A program made the translations under genes and the position numbers. Below the pieces are notes generated by a model that ran no database searches, was not told the origin of the DNA, and saw nothing but the letters and a program-made list of their open reading frames with translations. Shown here piece by piece: positions 9,955 through 18,330 of a stretch of 64,000 nucleotides of DNA. Source of the DNA: CBDFHJ01 sp965247635 (GTDB lineage: Bacteria > Chloroflexota > Dehalococcoidia > Lucifugimonadales > Australimonadaceae); assembly GCA_965247635.1 (NCBI GenBank), contig CBDFHJ010000009.1, forward strand, positions 310,001 to 374,000, in the 5' to 3' direction. The number at the start of each line of letters is the position of its first letter. Position 1 is the stretch's first letter.

Positions 9955-11316
9955 TCACCATCCGCTCATCGTTTTGACGTCCTCCCAGCGCTCGGCATCC
10001 ATGTAGTCAGCCCACATCTTGTACATGCCGCGCTGGTTCTGCTCCGTCATGACCTTCTCCGTCACCAGACCGTCCCGCCGGAGCCACGTCAGGCTGCTGT
10101 GCCGCTGCTCGTAGCCGAGGCCCATGGCGTAGGCGTAGGGGTAACGGCGCGCCATGGTGCCCTTGCTGGCCCGATGCGCGTAGTTCCAGTTCTCCATGTC
10201 ATCCTTCTCGGTCAGTCCGGCTGGACCCCCGTAGCGCATGTAGAAGTGCCGCAACAGGTCTTTGGCCTCTTGGGGCGCGTCCTTCTGCATGAAGTACCAA
10301 CGCCACACCTCCGTGGAGTCGGGCCCATTGGGGTGCCAGACGCCAACCGTCTGCCCCGTGCCGCAGGTCGTGTTCGGAAAGACGTTGCCGCCTCGGGGTG
10401 CGTCGCCTCGGAGCCGCGCCCGCTCCCCTAGCGACTGCTGGCGTTTTTCGTGGGCCACTTGAAAGTACGTATCAACGGTGGGAGCGGTTGGGTAGGAGGG
10501 AACGTAACCGACGTTGGGTGGATAAATGCCGGCCCTCCAGCCGGAGCCGTGGTGGGAAGCGTTCATGGAGATGGCGGGGGTAAGGACTCCGCTGGCCAGC
10601 TGGCGTCCCTGGATTCCGCTTGGGTTGCTCCGCAGCAGGTCCGCCGACCGGTGCGTGGTCGTCGTGTGGTAGACGTCGCCGATGAAGTTCTCGGCGCCGA
10701 ACTTCCAGTTACACGGCAGCGTCCACTTGTACACGCCGCCGACCACCTCCAGGTCAGCCTCGCTGCCGTCCGGCTTATCAAGAAACGTGTCCAGGTGAGG
10801 CCGCATATCGCCGATATACTCGAAGAACGCAGGCGCCTCCGGGTCCCACGTGGCCCAGACCATGCCTTTGTAGTTCTCCATCTGCGCGACTTCGACGAGG
10901 CCCCACTGCGACTTGTCCAGCTCCTCCCGGTACGCGTCCTTGTACCGCGGTACCCCCACCAGCGACCCGTCTCCCGCGTAGCTCCACCCGTGGTACGGAC
11001 ACGTGAACACCGGCGTGTTCCCCTCGTCGTACCGGCACACCTTCATCCCCCGGTGGCGGCACGAGTTCAGAAACACGTGGACCGTGTTGTCCCGGTCCCG
11101 GCTCAGGATGACCGACTCCTCCCCCATGCGCGAGACGAAGTAGTCGCCCGGCTTCTTGACCTGGTCCTCGAACCCCACGAAGAGCCAGGCGCGAGCGAAC
11201 ACCCGCTCCTTCTCGGGCTCGTACAGGTCCGGGTCCACGAAGATGTCCCGGCTGATCCAGCCGTCCTTCATGTCGACCAGGTCGTTCGCCCGCTGGTGCC
11301 GGGTGCTCAGGGCCAT
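9955..11316 (-). CDS. Rieske [2Fe-2S] ring-hydroxylating oxygenase, alpha subunit
   Basis: This 453-residue protein carries an N-terminal Rieske cluster motif: CRHRGMKVC, then TCPYHGWSY (C-x-H ... C-x2-H, about residues 87-112). The catalytic domain keeps the mononuclear iron site pattern in ENFIGDVYHTTTTHRSA. This matches the alpha subunits of aromatic ring-hydroxylating dioxygenases, which insert oxygen into aromatic or other hydrophobic substrates using electrons from a ferredoxin and reductase. No beta subunit or reductase is adjacent. A stand-alone Rieske ferredoxin lies far away at 61.2 kb. It is the first gene of a co-directional run leading into the FtsX transporter. The substrate is not predictable from sequence. 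Confidence 0.9.
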   Translation of the reverse strand: MALSTRHQRANDLVDMKDGWISRDIFVDPDLYEPEKERVFARAWLFVGFEDQVKKPGDYFVSRMGEESVILSRDRDNTVHVFLNSCRHRGMKVCRYDEGNTPVFTCPYHGWSYAGDGSLVGVPRYKDAYREELDKSQWGLVEVAQMENYKGMVWATWDPEAPAFFEYIGDMRPHLDTFLDKPDGSEADLEVVGGVYKWTLPCNWKFGAENFIGDVYHTTTTHRSADLLRSNPSGIQGRQLASGVLTPAISMNASHHGSGWRAGIYPPNVGYVPSYPTAPTVDTYFQVAHEKRQQSLGERARLRGDAPRGGNVFPNTTCGTGQTVGVWHPNGPDSTEVWRWYFMQKDAPQEAKDLLRHFYMRYGGPAGLTEKDDMENWNYAHRASKGTMARRYPYAYAMGLGYEQRHSSLTWLRRDGLVTEKVMTEQNQRGMYKMWADYMDAERWEDVKTMSGW

Positions 11317-11458
11317 GCCATACCTCCTAGGCCCTCACTCGCTATCGCCACCAGGTCCGTTAGAGGCGACGCAGTCGTGGGCCAATAGTTGCTTCGCAGT
11401 ATATCGCGCCGCTGAGAAATCTCCACCGCGTCTGTGCGCCGGTGCCCAGCGGCTTGCG

Positions 11459-11467
11459 TGATACAAT
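11459..11467 (+). promoter_or_regulatory. extended -10 promoter element
   Basis: TGATACAAT lies 53 bases before the GTG start of the threonine aldolase gene. It is one of several TGnTAnnnT elements found ahead of genes in this window. No convincing -35 box is seen. Confidence 0.5.
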
Positions 11468-11520
11468 CCGCCCACTTCCCGCGAGCCCGTAAGATCAGCA
11501 CATTGGAGAAGGCGGCGAGC

Positions 11521-12558
11521 GTGATTGACCTGCGTAGCGACACGGTGGCTTTGCCCACGGCCGAGATGCGCCGGGCCATGTACGAGGCCGAGCTGGGCGA
11601 CGATGTCTACGGCGAGGACCCCACGGTCAACCGGCTGGAGGCCATGGCCGCCGAGCGCACCGGCAAGGAGGCCGCCGTACTGGTGGCCAGCGGCACCATG
11701 GGCAATTTGGTGTGCGGGCTGACCCACTGCGGGCGGGGCGACGAGATGATCGTCGGCGACACCGCTCACACCTACCTCAACGAACAGGGCGGCGTGGCGG
11801 CGCTGGGCGGCGTGCAGGTCCGTACCATCGCCACCGACGCCCGGGGCATGCTGGACCCACAGCGGGTCGAGGCAGCAATCCGGCCCGAGGGCCTTCAACC
11901 GCCACGCACGGCCCTGGTGTGCCTGGAGAACACCCACAACCGAGGCAGCGGCGCCGCCTTTACGGCCGACGAAATGGCCGGCGTCACAGGGGTGGCCCGC
12001 GCCCATGGGGCCTCAGTACATTTGGACGGCGCCCGTATCTTCAACGCCGCCGTGGCCCTGGGTGTGCCCGTCGCGGAGCTGGCGGCGCAGGCCGACTCCC
12101 TGAGCTTCTGCCTGTCCAAGGGGCTGTCCTGCCCCGTGGGCTCGGTGGTGTGCGGCAGCGAAGAGTTCATCAAGCGGGCGCGCCGGACGCGGGAGATGGT
12201 GGGCGGCGGCATGCGTCAAGCAGGCATCATCGCCGCCGCCGGCATCGTGGCCCTGGAGACCATGGTGGACCGGCTGGCGGAGGACCACGCCAACGCCCAG
12301 CGCCTGGCCCAAGGCCTGGCCACGATACCGGGCCTTTCCATCGACCCGTCGCGCATCCAGACCAACATCGTCTACGTGGACCTGCTGGACACGACCGCCC
12401 ATGAGCTGAGCGCCGCGCTCCGAGAGCGGGGCGTGCTGGCCAACGGGATGGGCAGCTGGGTACGCTTCGTGACCCACTACGGCATCACCGCCGAGGACAT
12501 CGAGCTGGCGCTGGACGCCATCGAGGCGGCGGTTAGGGACGCGCGCCCGGTGGGGTGA
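11521..12558 (+). CDS. ltaE: low-specificity L-threonine aldolase
   Basis: This PLP enzyme cleaves L-threonine or allo-threonine to glycine and acetaldehyde. The frame is open further upstream, but the GTG at 11521 is preferred. It is preceded by GGAGAAGG at a fitting distance, and it starts exactly where the family does (VIDLRSDTVALPTAEMRRAM). The PLP lysine sits in SFCLSKGLSCPVGSVV. The glycine-rich GTMGNLVCG and the DGARIFNAAVALG segment are also typical. The 345-residue length is normal. It stands alone, with an extended -10 element upstream. LtaE-type enzymes also act on related beta-hydroxy amino acids, so exact specificity is open. Confidence 0.93.
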   Translation: MIDLRSDTVALPTAEMRRAMYEAELGDDVYGEDPTVNRLEAMAAERTGKEAAVLVASGTMGNLVCGLTHCGRGDEMIVGDTAHTYLNEQGGVAALGGVQVRTIATDARGMLDPQRVEAAIRPEGLQPPRTALVCLENTHNRGSGAAFTADEMAGVTGVARAHGASVHLDGARIFNAAVALGVPVAELAAQADSLSFCLSKGLSCPVGSVVCGSEEFIKRARRTREMVGGGMRQAGIIAAAGIVALETMVDRLAEDHANAQRLAQGLATIPGLSIDPSRIQTNIVYVDLLDTTAHELSAALRERGVLANGMGSWVRFVTHYGITAEDIELALDAIEAAVRDARPVG

Positions 12559-13082
12559 CATCCACCCTCTAGAAGACCAGCCATCCCCCCCAAAGTCCGC
12601 AAAAGTACGCCGGAGCGACCGATACGGCCCCTCCGGCGAATTGTGGCTGTTTTATCGTCAGCCTCTGTCGTGGCCTCGCGCTTGCTTCCGGTCAAACGGA
12701 CCGGATGAGGCGGCGCTCCGTGGGCTCAGCCTCGTTCTTGCGCGCGGCGCCTACGGCGTCTTGGCCGTGCGCCCCATCAAGGCCGACATTCCAGCCCCGA
12801 TGGGGCCCGAATTAGGACAGAGCCACTCATGGTTTAGCACGTACAGCCTCCCCATGCGTACCTCCCTTCTGGACTTGGATCCGCATCGGCTGGCCGGCCG
12901 ACCGTCCCCCTTGGACCAACCCTACGTTAGCAATCAAATCCGCGCCGACTGGCCAGCCGATCGTCCGCCCCTTGGGGGCAATTCCACTCTAGCAAATGGC
13001 TGGCCCTATGTCAAGAGGATTCCTTTGTGAAAAGTGGAACATACCAATTGAAACAGCGAGTTACGGCCTATTGAAGCCGGAT
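12559..13082 (+). other. non-coding interval with a short imperfect direct repeat
   Basis: I find no gene between the aldolase and rarA stops. A segment near 12890-12920 (CTGGCCGGCCGACCGTCCCC) recurs in altered form near 12948-12976 (CTGGCCAGCCGATCGTCCGC), giving a diverged direct repeat about 58 bp apart. A small hairpin with a GCCGGAG/CTCCGGC stem lies near 12610-12638. Its T-content is too low to call it a terminator. Confidence 0.4.
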
Positions 13083-14450
13083 TCACTCACTTGGATGGGG
13101 TTTCTTTTTCGCTTTCCGCCACCAGCGCTCGACCCGCTCCGCCACCTCCCGTTCGTAGCCCTGGTCGCTGGGTTCATAGAAGCGCTTGGCCCCTAGCTCC
13201 TTAGGCAGGTTCTGCTGGCCCGCGAAGTGGCCGGGATAGTCGTGGGCGTACTGGTAGCCTTTGCCGTAGCCCTGCTCGCGCATCAGCCCCGTGACGGCGT
13301 TGCGCAGGTGCAGCGGCACCGGATACTGGTGACCCGTGCGCACCTCCTCCAGGGCGCGGTTCAGCGCGGTGTAAGCGGCGTTGCTCTTGGGCGCCGTGGC
13401 CAGGTAGACCGTGGCCTCGGCCAACGGAATGGCGCCCTCCGGCAGGCCGATGAAGTGGACCGCCTGCTGGGCCGCCATGGTCACCGCCAGGGCCTGGGGT
13501 TCTGCCATGCCCACGTCTTCGGCTGCCAGGATCACCATGCGCCGAGCGATGAAGAGCGGGTCCTCCCCCGCCTCCAACATCCGCGCCAGCCAGTAGACCG
13601 CGGCGTCGGCGTCGGAGGCCCGCACCGACTTGATGTAGGCGGAGATGGTGTCGTAGTGCGAGTCGCCCTTCTTGTCGTACATAGGAGCACGTCGCTGGAG
13701 CACCTCCTCCATGCTGGCGCGGGTCACCAGCCGTCTGCCCTCTTTGTCCGCGGACGTGACCGACGATGCAAGCTCCACGGCGTTCAGGGCTACCCGCGCG
13801 TCGCCCGACGCGACAGTCAGCAGCAACTCCAGGGCTTCGGGTTCGAGCTCCAGGTGCTGGGAGCCGATGCCTCGCTCGGTGTCCGGAAGCGCCCGGTGCA
13901 CGATGTCGGCAACCTGCTCGTCGGTGAGCGGTTTCAGGGTAAAGACGCGACAGCGGGAGAGGAGCGGCGCGATGACCTCGAAGGACGGGTTCTCCGTGGT
14001 GGCGCCGATGAAAGTGACGGTCCCGTTCTCCACGTGGGGAAGGATCACGTCCTGCTGCGCCTTGTTGAAGCGGTGTACCTCGTCGACGAAGAGGATGGTG
14101 CGTTCGTCGTCGGTGCCCCATCGCTCTCGCGCCTCGGCCACGATCTGACGCAGGTCCGCCACGCCGGAGGTCACGGCGGAGACGGGGCTGAAGTGCGACT
14201 TGGTCATGTGGGCGATGAGGAAGGCCAGGGTGGTCTTACCAACGCCGGGCGGACCCCAAAGCACCATGGAGGGCACCTGGTCGGACCGAATGGCCTTCTC
14301 CAGGATGCGCCCCGGTGCCAGCAGGTGCTCCTGGCCGACGAACTCCTCCAAGGTGCGCGGACGCATGCGCGCGGCCAGCGGAGCTCCCTCCTGCTCGCGC
14401 TGGCGCCCGAGATGCTCGAACAGCGTCTGTTCGCCGCGCGTCCTGGCCAC
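13083..14450 (-). CDS. rarA: replication-associated recombination protein RarA (AAA+ ATPase)
   Basis: RarA/MgsA proteins act at stalled replication forks and resemble clamp-loader ATPases. The 455-residue product has the family opening RMRPRTLEEFVGQEHLLAPG, Walker A GPPGVGKTT, Walker B ILFVDEVHRFNKAQQD, sensor 1 GATTENPSFEV, and the C-terminal tetramerisation region with AYTALNRALEEVRTG and the end motif YEPSDQGYEREV. The GTG start at 14450 has a strong AGGAGGTG six bases upstream. An extended -10 element lies about 40 bp ahead, so the transcript leader is short. Confidence 0.95.
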   Translation of the reverse strand: MARTRGEQTLFEHLGRQREQEGAPLAARMRPRTLEEFVGQEHLLAPGRILEKAIRSDQVPSMVLWGPPGVGKTTLAFLIAHMTKSHFSPVSAVTSGVADLRQIVAEARERWGTDDERTILFVDEVHRFNKAQQDVILPHVENGTVTFIGATTENPSFEVIAPLLSRCRVFTLKPLTDEQVADIVHRALPDTERGIGSQHLELEPEALELLLTVASGDARVALNAVELASSVTSADKEGRRLVTRASMEEVLQRRAPMYDKKGDSHYDTISAYIKSVRASDADAAVYWLARMLEAGEDPLFIARRMVILAAEDVGMAEPQALAVTMAAQQAVHFIGLPEGAIPLAEATVYLATAPKSNAAYTALNRALEEVRTGHQYPVPLHLRNAVTGLMREQGYGKGYQYAHDYPGHFAGQQNLPKELGAKRFYEPSDQGYEREVAERVERWWRKAKKKPHPSE

Positions 14451-14489
14451 GATGGCACCTCCTGCGCCGTAACGCCTCCGGCCACCGCC

Positions 14490-14498
14490 ATTCTAGCA
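14490..14498 (-). promoter_or_regulatory. extended -10 promoter of rarA
   Basis: On the minus strand this reads TGCTAGAAT, 40 bases ahead of the rarA GTG. It matches the TGnTAnnnT pattern shared by other genes here. Confidence 0.55.
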
Positions 14499-14504
14499 GG
14501 ATAT

Positions 14505-14655
14505 CTCCTGCACCTACTCGCGCCAGGGTGTCCCCTGGACCTACATGCGGGGTCCCTATCGCCGTCTTACAACGTTTGGCGCCTAAGCCCACGCCGAGAC
14601 GCTTCGCCCAGCGAGCGAGCGCCACGGGGCGGGCTGGGTGGGACAACCTACTACA
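14505..14655 (+). repeat. repeat A copy 1
   Basis: This is a copy of the dispersed modular repeat, containing GGGTGTCCCCTGGACC, then CCCACGCCGAGACGCTTCGC and GCCACGGGGCGGGCTGGGTG. It fills most of the gap between rarA and the nuclease-like gene. The rest of that gap (to 14842) shows a partial duplication of the rarA upstream sequence (CCACGATG...CACCTCCTGCGCCGTA, near 14448-14470 and 14671-14696). Confidence 0.85.
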
Positions 14656-14842
14656 GGACGTGTCCTGGCCACGATGTCACCTCCTGCGCCGTATCGCGCT
14701 GCGGTCACCGCCATTCTGCCAGGGCGTGGCGTAGGCGAACGTCTAGTAAAGTGACTCTTGACAAAGTGTTAGCGTAGATGGATTCTACGCCCAACTCCTA
14801 CCACACACGTCGCATACGATCTTCTGGCTTCGAGGTGCCACC

Positions 14843-15964
14843 ATGACTACTAGAAGCATTAGCGTTGACTTGACTGACCGTGTACACGATCTTAGGGGGC
14901 AAATTCAAAGTCGCCTCCCAGGGTTAGAAGAAAATAACACCAAGGAGGCCGCAAAGCTTGCGTTCGTTATGCCTTTCATCAGATCGATTTTAGGATATAA
15001 CCCGAATGAACCTTCCGAGGTTGTTCCAGAGTTCACGGCAGACGTGGGTGACAAGAAAGGTGAGAAGGTCGACTACGCCATCATGAAGGATGGCAAGCCG
15101 ATAATATTTATTGAATGCAAAAAACACGGTACACTTTTAAACAGCGACCATGCTTCTCAACTGGAGCGATACATGGGTGTCAGAGAGGCCCGTTTCGGGA
15201 TACTCACTAACGGCATCATTTACCAATTTTTCACTGATTTAGATAAGCCTAACAGAATGGACAAAAAGCCATTCTTCGAGTTTAATGTTCTTGAACCTGA
15301 AGAAGAACTGATCGGTGAGCTTAAGAAATTCACAAAGCCCTCCTTCGACATTGACAAGATCTTGGCAATCGCCAACGATCTCAAATACACAGGAGAAATC
15401 AAACGTCTCTTGAGTGAAGAGTGGAATAATCCATCGGTGGACTTTGTACGGTATTTCGCATCCCGCCTCTATCCTGGAACGAAAACAAAAGCAAAGCTAC
15501 AACAATTTCAATCTATAACCAAATCTGCCCCCCATCAATTCATAAGAGACCGAATCAGCGACAGATTGAACTCAGCGTTAGCTGCTGAAAAGTCATCATC
15601 AGAAACCGGAGTAGCTATCGATACTAGTGTAGGCACGGTAGAAAATGCCCAGACTTCAACACATGGCGCTACCTCAGTCACTACAGAAGATGAGTTAAGT
15701 GGCTACTATATTGTAAAGGCCGTACTTCGAGAAAGTATAGATGCTAGAAGAATTGCAAAACGTGATCAAAAGTCTTACTGCGCAGTCCTGTTGGATGATA
15801 AGAACTACAAACCTATTTGCCGATTATGGTTCAATTCAAAACAAAAGTATCTTGGCCTGTTGGATGAGCAGAAGAAAGAAGAGCGAATTCCGATCGACGA
15901 TATTGACGATATCTTTAAGTATGCAGATCGCCTAAAAGCTGCAGTAAGTTTCTATGACTCCTGA
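14843..15964 (+). CDS. stand-alone HsdR N-terminal-type nuclease-like protein
   Basis: The N-terminal 200 residues resemble the type I restriction subunit R N-terminal (PD-(D/E)xK nuclease) domain. The core is KVDYAIMKDGKPIIFIECKK, giving D77, then E91-x-K93. It is followed by QLERYMGVREARFGILTNG. No helicase motor, methylase or specificity subunit is present nearby. The C-terminal part (about 285-373) is a small domain (YYIVKAVLRESIDA, CAVLLDDKNYKPICRLWFN) seen in related uncharacterised proteins; I infer a DNA-related role. Base composition is visibly more AT-rich than all neighbours, which points to horizontal acquisition. It could be a defence nuclease or a remnant of mobile DNA. Confidence 0.75.
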   Translation: MTTRSISVDLTDRVHDLRGQIQSRLPGLEENNTKEAAKLAFVMPFIRSILGYNPNEPSEVVPEFTADVGDKKGEKVDYAIMKDGKPIIFIECKKHGTLLNSDHASQLERYMGVREARFGILTNGIIYQFFTDLDKPNRMDKKPFFEFNVLEPEEELIGELKKFTKPSFDIDKILAIANDLKYTGEIKRLLSEEWNNPSVDFVRYFASRLYPGTKTKAKLQQFQSITKSAPHQFIRDRISDRLNSALAAEKSSSETGVAIDTSVGTVENAQTSTHGATSVTTEDELSGYYIVKAVLRESIDARRIAKRDQKSYCAVLLDDKNYKPICRLWFNSKQKYLGLLDEQKKEERIPIDDIDDIFKYADRLKAAVSFYDS

Positions 15965-16074
15965 ATGAGTACAACTGAGTAGCTCTATACCCTGCACTCA
16001 TCTTTAAGAACAAATCGTGCGAAGGTCGACGGCGCCGGCATGTCAGGAGGTCTATCGCCGCGTCCTGCCGCCTC

Positions 16075-16212
16075 CGTGGAGAACATCGGCGCCTCGGCGA
16101 GGACTCGAAAGCGCTTTGCCGGTGCACGGCCATCGGGACCAGCAGATGGGTGCAGGGGATACCCTGCCAAGTAGGTGCAGGACGCGTCCTGCTGGGTGCA
16201 GGGGAAACCCTG
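16075..16212 (-). repeat. repeat A copy 2 (inverted, partial)
   Basis: This is the only inverted copy of repeat A. Read on the minus strand it shows GCAGGGTTTCCCCTGC-type hairpins, the CACCCATCTGCTGGTCCC segment and a diverged GCCGAGGCGCC. Two or three hairpin modules (GCAGGGGATACCCTGC, GCAGGACGCGTCCTGC, GCAGGGGAAACCCTGC) are stacked directly ahead of moaD-moaE. The remaining bases from 15965 hold no gene. Confidence 0.7.
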
Positions 16213-16214
16213 CC

Positions 16215-16223
16215 TGCTATAAT
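16215..16223 (+). promoter_or_regulatory. extended -10 promoter of moaD-moaE (leaderless)
   Basis: TGCTATAAT is a perfect extended -10 ending only six bases before the ATG at 16230. Transcription would begin at or next to the start codon, giving a leaderless mRNA. The surrounding CTGCCTGCTATAATCGC is identical to the element ahead of glpX. Confidence 0.65.
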
Positions 16224-16229
16224 CGCGTC

Positions 16230-16898
16230 ATGCAGGCGCGCATTCGTCTTTTCGCCTTCTACCGCGAGCAAGCGGGCACCGACCGGCTGGAGGTGACGCT
16301 GCCCGAGCAGTCCACCGTGGCCCAGGCGGTCGAGCAATTGCTGGCCGAGCGTCCGACGCTGCCCCGCGACTTCAGACCGCACCTCATCGCGGTGAACGAG
16401 GAGTTCGCCGGTCTGGAGTACCCCCTGCACGACGGCGACGAGGTGGCGCTGTACCCGCCCGTGAGCGGCGGCGTAGACGCCGCGGTGACCCACGAGCCCA
16501 TCGACGTCAAAGCGGTCGCCGCGCTGGTGCGTCGGCCTAGCAACGGAGCCGTGGCCACGTTCGAGGGCGTGACGCGCAACGAGACGGGTGGCGTCCGCGT
16601 GCTGCACCTCGAATACGAGGCCCACGATTCCATGGCCAACAAGGTGATGGCCCAGGTACTGGAGGAGACGGCACACCGCTTCGGCGTGCCGGAGGTGGCG
16701 GCGCGGCACCGGCTAGGCCATCTGGAGATCGGCGACGTGAGCCTGGTGGTGGCCGTGGGGTCGCCTCACCGGCGCGAGGCGTTCCTGGCGGCCCAGTACG
16801 CGGTGGACCGCATCAAGCAGATCGTGCCCATCTGGAAGAAGGAGTTCTTCGAGGACGGCTCGGTCTGGGTGGGCCTGGCTGTAGACCGTCAGCGATAA
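16230..16898 (+). CDS. moaD-moaE: molybdopterin synthase, MoaD-MoaE fusion
   Basis: Molybdopterin synthase transfers sulfur from the MoaD C-terminal thiocarboxylate to precursor Z on MoaE. Residues 1-81 are a MoaD ubiquitin-like domain (RIRLFAFYREQAGTDRLEV) ending in the Gly-Gly (VSGG, residues 80-81) that carries the sulfur. Residues about 88-222 are MoaE, with GAVATFEGVTRN, the RxxLGHLEIGDVSLVVAV core and the catalytic lysines in IKQIVPIWKKEFF. Because the Gly-Gly is internal, the fusion must be cut after it to work, as is known for mycobacterial MoaX. The ATG at 16230 sits just after a TATAAT element and fits the domain start. Confidence 0.93.
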   Translation: MQARIRLFAFYREQAGTDRLEVTLPEQSTVAQAVEQLLAERPTLPRDFRPHLIAVNEEFAGLEYPLHDGDEVALYPPVSGGVDAAVTHEPIDVKAVAALVRRPSNGAVATFEGVTRNETGGVRVLHLEYEAHDSMANKVMAQVLEETAHRFGVPEVAARHRLGHLEIGDVSLVVAVGSPHRREAFLAAQYAVDRIKQIVPIWKKEFFEDGSVWVGLAVDRQR

Positions 16899-16990
16899 TG
16901 GGACACATATGAGGGTAGGAAAACCCGAGAGTCGGAGGGTGGTGTGAGCTCCTGAAATGAGGGTAGAGCTACCCACAGAAAGGAGCAGAT

Positions 16991-17398
16991 GTGTCCCAAT
17001 TAGAAGTAAGCAAAGCAGAGGCCGCCGAGGAACGAAGCGAGCAGACCAGGTCTTTCGTCCGCACAGTGAAGGCGGCTGCCCGACGTAAGTACACCCCCGA
17101 AGAGAAGATCCGAATTGTTCTGGAGGGCTTCCGCCGCGAGGTCACAGTCAACGACCTGTGCCGGCGGGAGGGGATCAAGCCCCACTCCTACTACTCGTGG
17201 ACCAAAGAGTTCATGGAGGCGGGCAAGGAGAGGTTGACCCGTGACTCGGTTCGGGACGCCACTCAGCATGAGGTAGGGCAACTCAAGCGAGAGAACGGGG
17301 AACTCAAGGAGCTAGTGGCCGATCTGTCGCTGGAGGCGTACCGTCTCAAAAAAACGGCCATCCCCATGCCCCAGGACGCCACCGGTACCAGCGGATGA
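16991..17398 (+). CDS. IS3-family transposase OrfA
   Basis: This is the 135-residue DNA-binding half of an IS3-type transposase. It has a helix-turn-helix (KYTPEEKIRIVLEGFRREVT, CRREGIKPHSYYSWTKEFM) and a C-terminal leucine-zipper-like stretch (VGQLKRENGELKELVADLSL). It starts at GTG 16991 with AAAGGAG upstream. An A7 run at 17348-17354 lies near its end. A -1 slip there enters the orfB frame, which is open from that point without a stop, so an OrfAB fusion transposase is expected. The stop overlaps the orfB ATG (ATGA). Confidence 0.9.
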   Translation: MSQLEVSKAEAAEERSEQTRSFVRTVKAAARRKYTPEEKIRIVLEGFRREVTVNDLCRREGIKPHSYYSWTKEFMEAGKERLTRDSVRDATQHEVGQLKRENGELKELVADLSLEAYRLKKTAIPMPQDATGTSG

Positions 17399-18330
17399 GC
17401 GCCCCGGAGAAGGCAGAGGTAGTTACCAAAGTATCCTCGTCTCCCCTCCCCAAGCGAAAGGTCCTCAGAGAGCTGGGCATCCCTAAGAGCACCTACTACC
17501 GGTGGCTCAGACGCCAAGACCAACAAGGACTTGAGGACCGACCAGGAGGCGATCAGCCACCATGGAACCGTCTTACTATTCAGGAAGAACGCTCAGTCCT
17601 GTTATCAGCCAGGGAGATGCCAGAGCTGAGCTGCCGTCAGCTGGCCGCGGGGATCACCGACAACCAGGGCTTCTCAGTCTCAGAGTCCAGCGTCTACCGT
17701 ATCCTGGGCAGGGAGGGCCTAGTGAAGAGGCCTGAGATGCGGTTGGCCACGGGGAAGGAGTACCACCGCAAGACCACAGGACCTCACCAGATGTGGGCCA
17801 CCGATGCCTCATACTTCAGGGTGGTTGGGTGGGGCTACTACTACCTGGTCACCGTTATGGACGACTACTCCCGCTTCATCCTGGCTCACAGGCTTCAGCA
17901 AGATATGACGGCCGACTCCTTCATCGAGGTGGTCCAGGATGCTGTGGACACGACCAGCATGGACCAAGTTCCAGTCACAGACCGCACCAGGCTGCTGAGT
18001 GACAACGGTCCAGGCTATGTCTCAAGAGCATTCAGGGACTACCTGGGGATGGTTGGCATCAAGCACATCCTAGCAACTCCTTTCCACCCTCAGACCAACG
18101 GGAAGCTGGAGCGCTACCACCAGACCATCAAACGGGACGTCAACCAGGTGCCTTATGAGTTGCCCGCCGACCTTGAGGCTGCTATCGCGGCCTTCGTCAG
18201 CTACTACAACTACCGGCGCTATCACAAGGCTCTGGGCAACGTGACACCATCAGACGTGCTCAAGGGAAGACGGCAAGAGATCCTACAACGCAGGAAGGAG
18301 GTGAAGGCTCAAACCACCGAACGGCGATGA
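17395..18330 (+). CDS. IS3-family transposase OrfB (DDE integrase)
   Basis: This is the 311-residue catalytic half. The rve-type DDE triad is visible: D in MWATDASYFRV, D in LLSDNGPGYVS, and E in HPQTNGKLERYHQTIKRD. The N-terminal part holds the HTH_21-like region LGIPKSTYYRWLRRQDQQGL. All key residues are intact, so it may be active. It is made either alone through the ATGA overlap or as OrfAB through the upstream A7 slippery run. Confidence 0.93.
   Translation: MSAPEKAEVVTKVSSSPLPKRKVLRELGIPKSTYYRWLRRQDQQGLEDRPGGDQPPWNRLTIQEERSVLLSAREMPELSCRQLAAGITDNQGFSVSESSVYRILGREGLVKRPEMRLATGKEYHRKTTGPHQMWATDASYFRVVGWGYYYLVTVMDDYSRFILAHRLQQDMTADSFIEVVQDAVDTTSMDQVPVTDRTRLLSDNGPGYVSRAFRDYLGMVGIKHILATPFHPQTNGKLERYHQTIKRDVNQVPYELPADLEAAIAAFVSYYNYRRYHKALGNVTPSDVLKGRRQEILQRRKEVKAQTTERR

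Noticed and set aside
12641..13030. 129-codon open frame downstream of ltaE
   Set aside because: Its composition is atypical, it has no recognisable domain or ribosome site, and it lies across an imperfect direct repeat.
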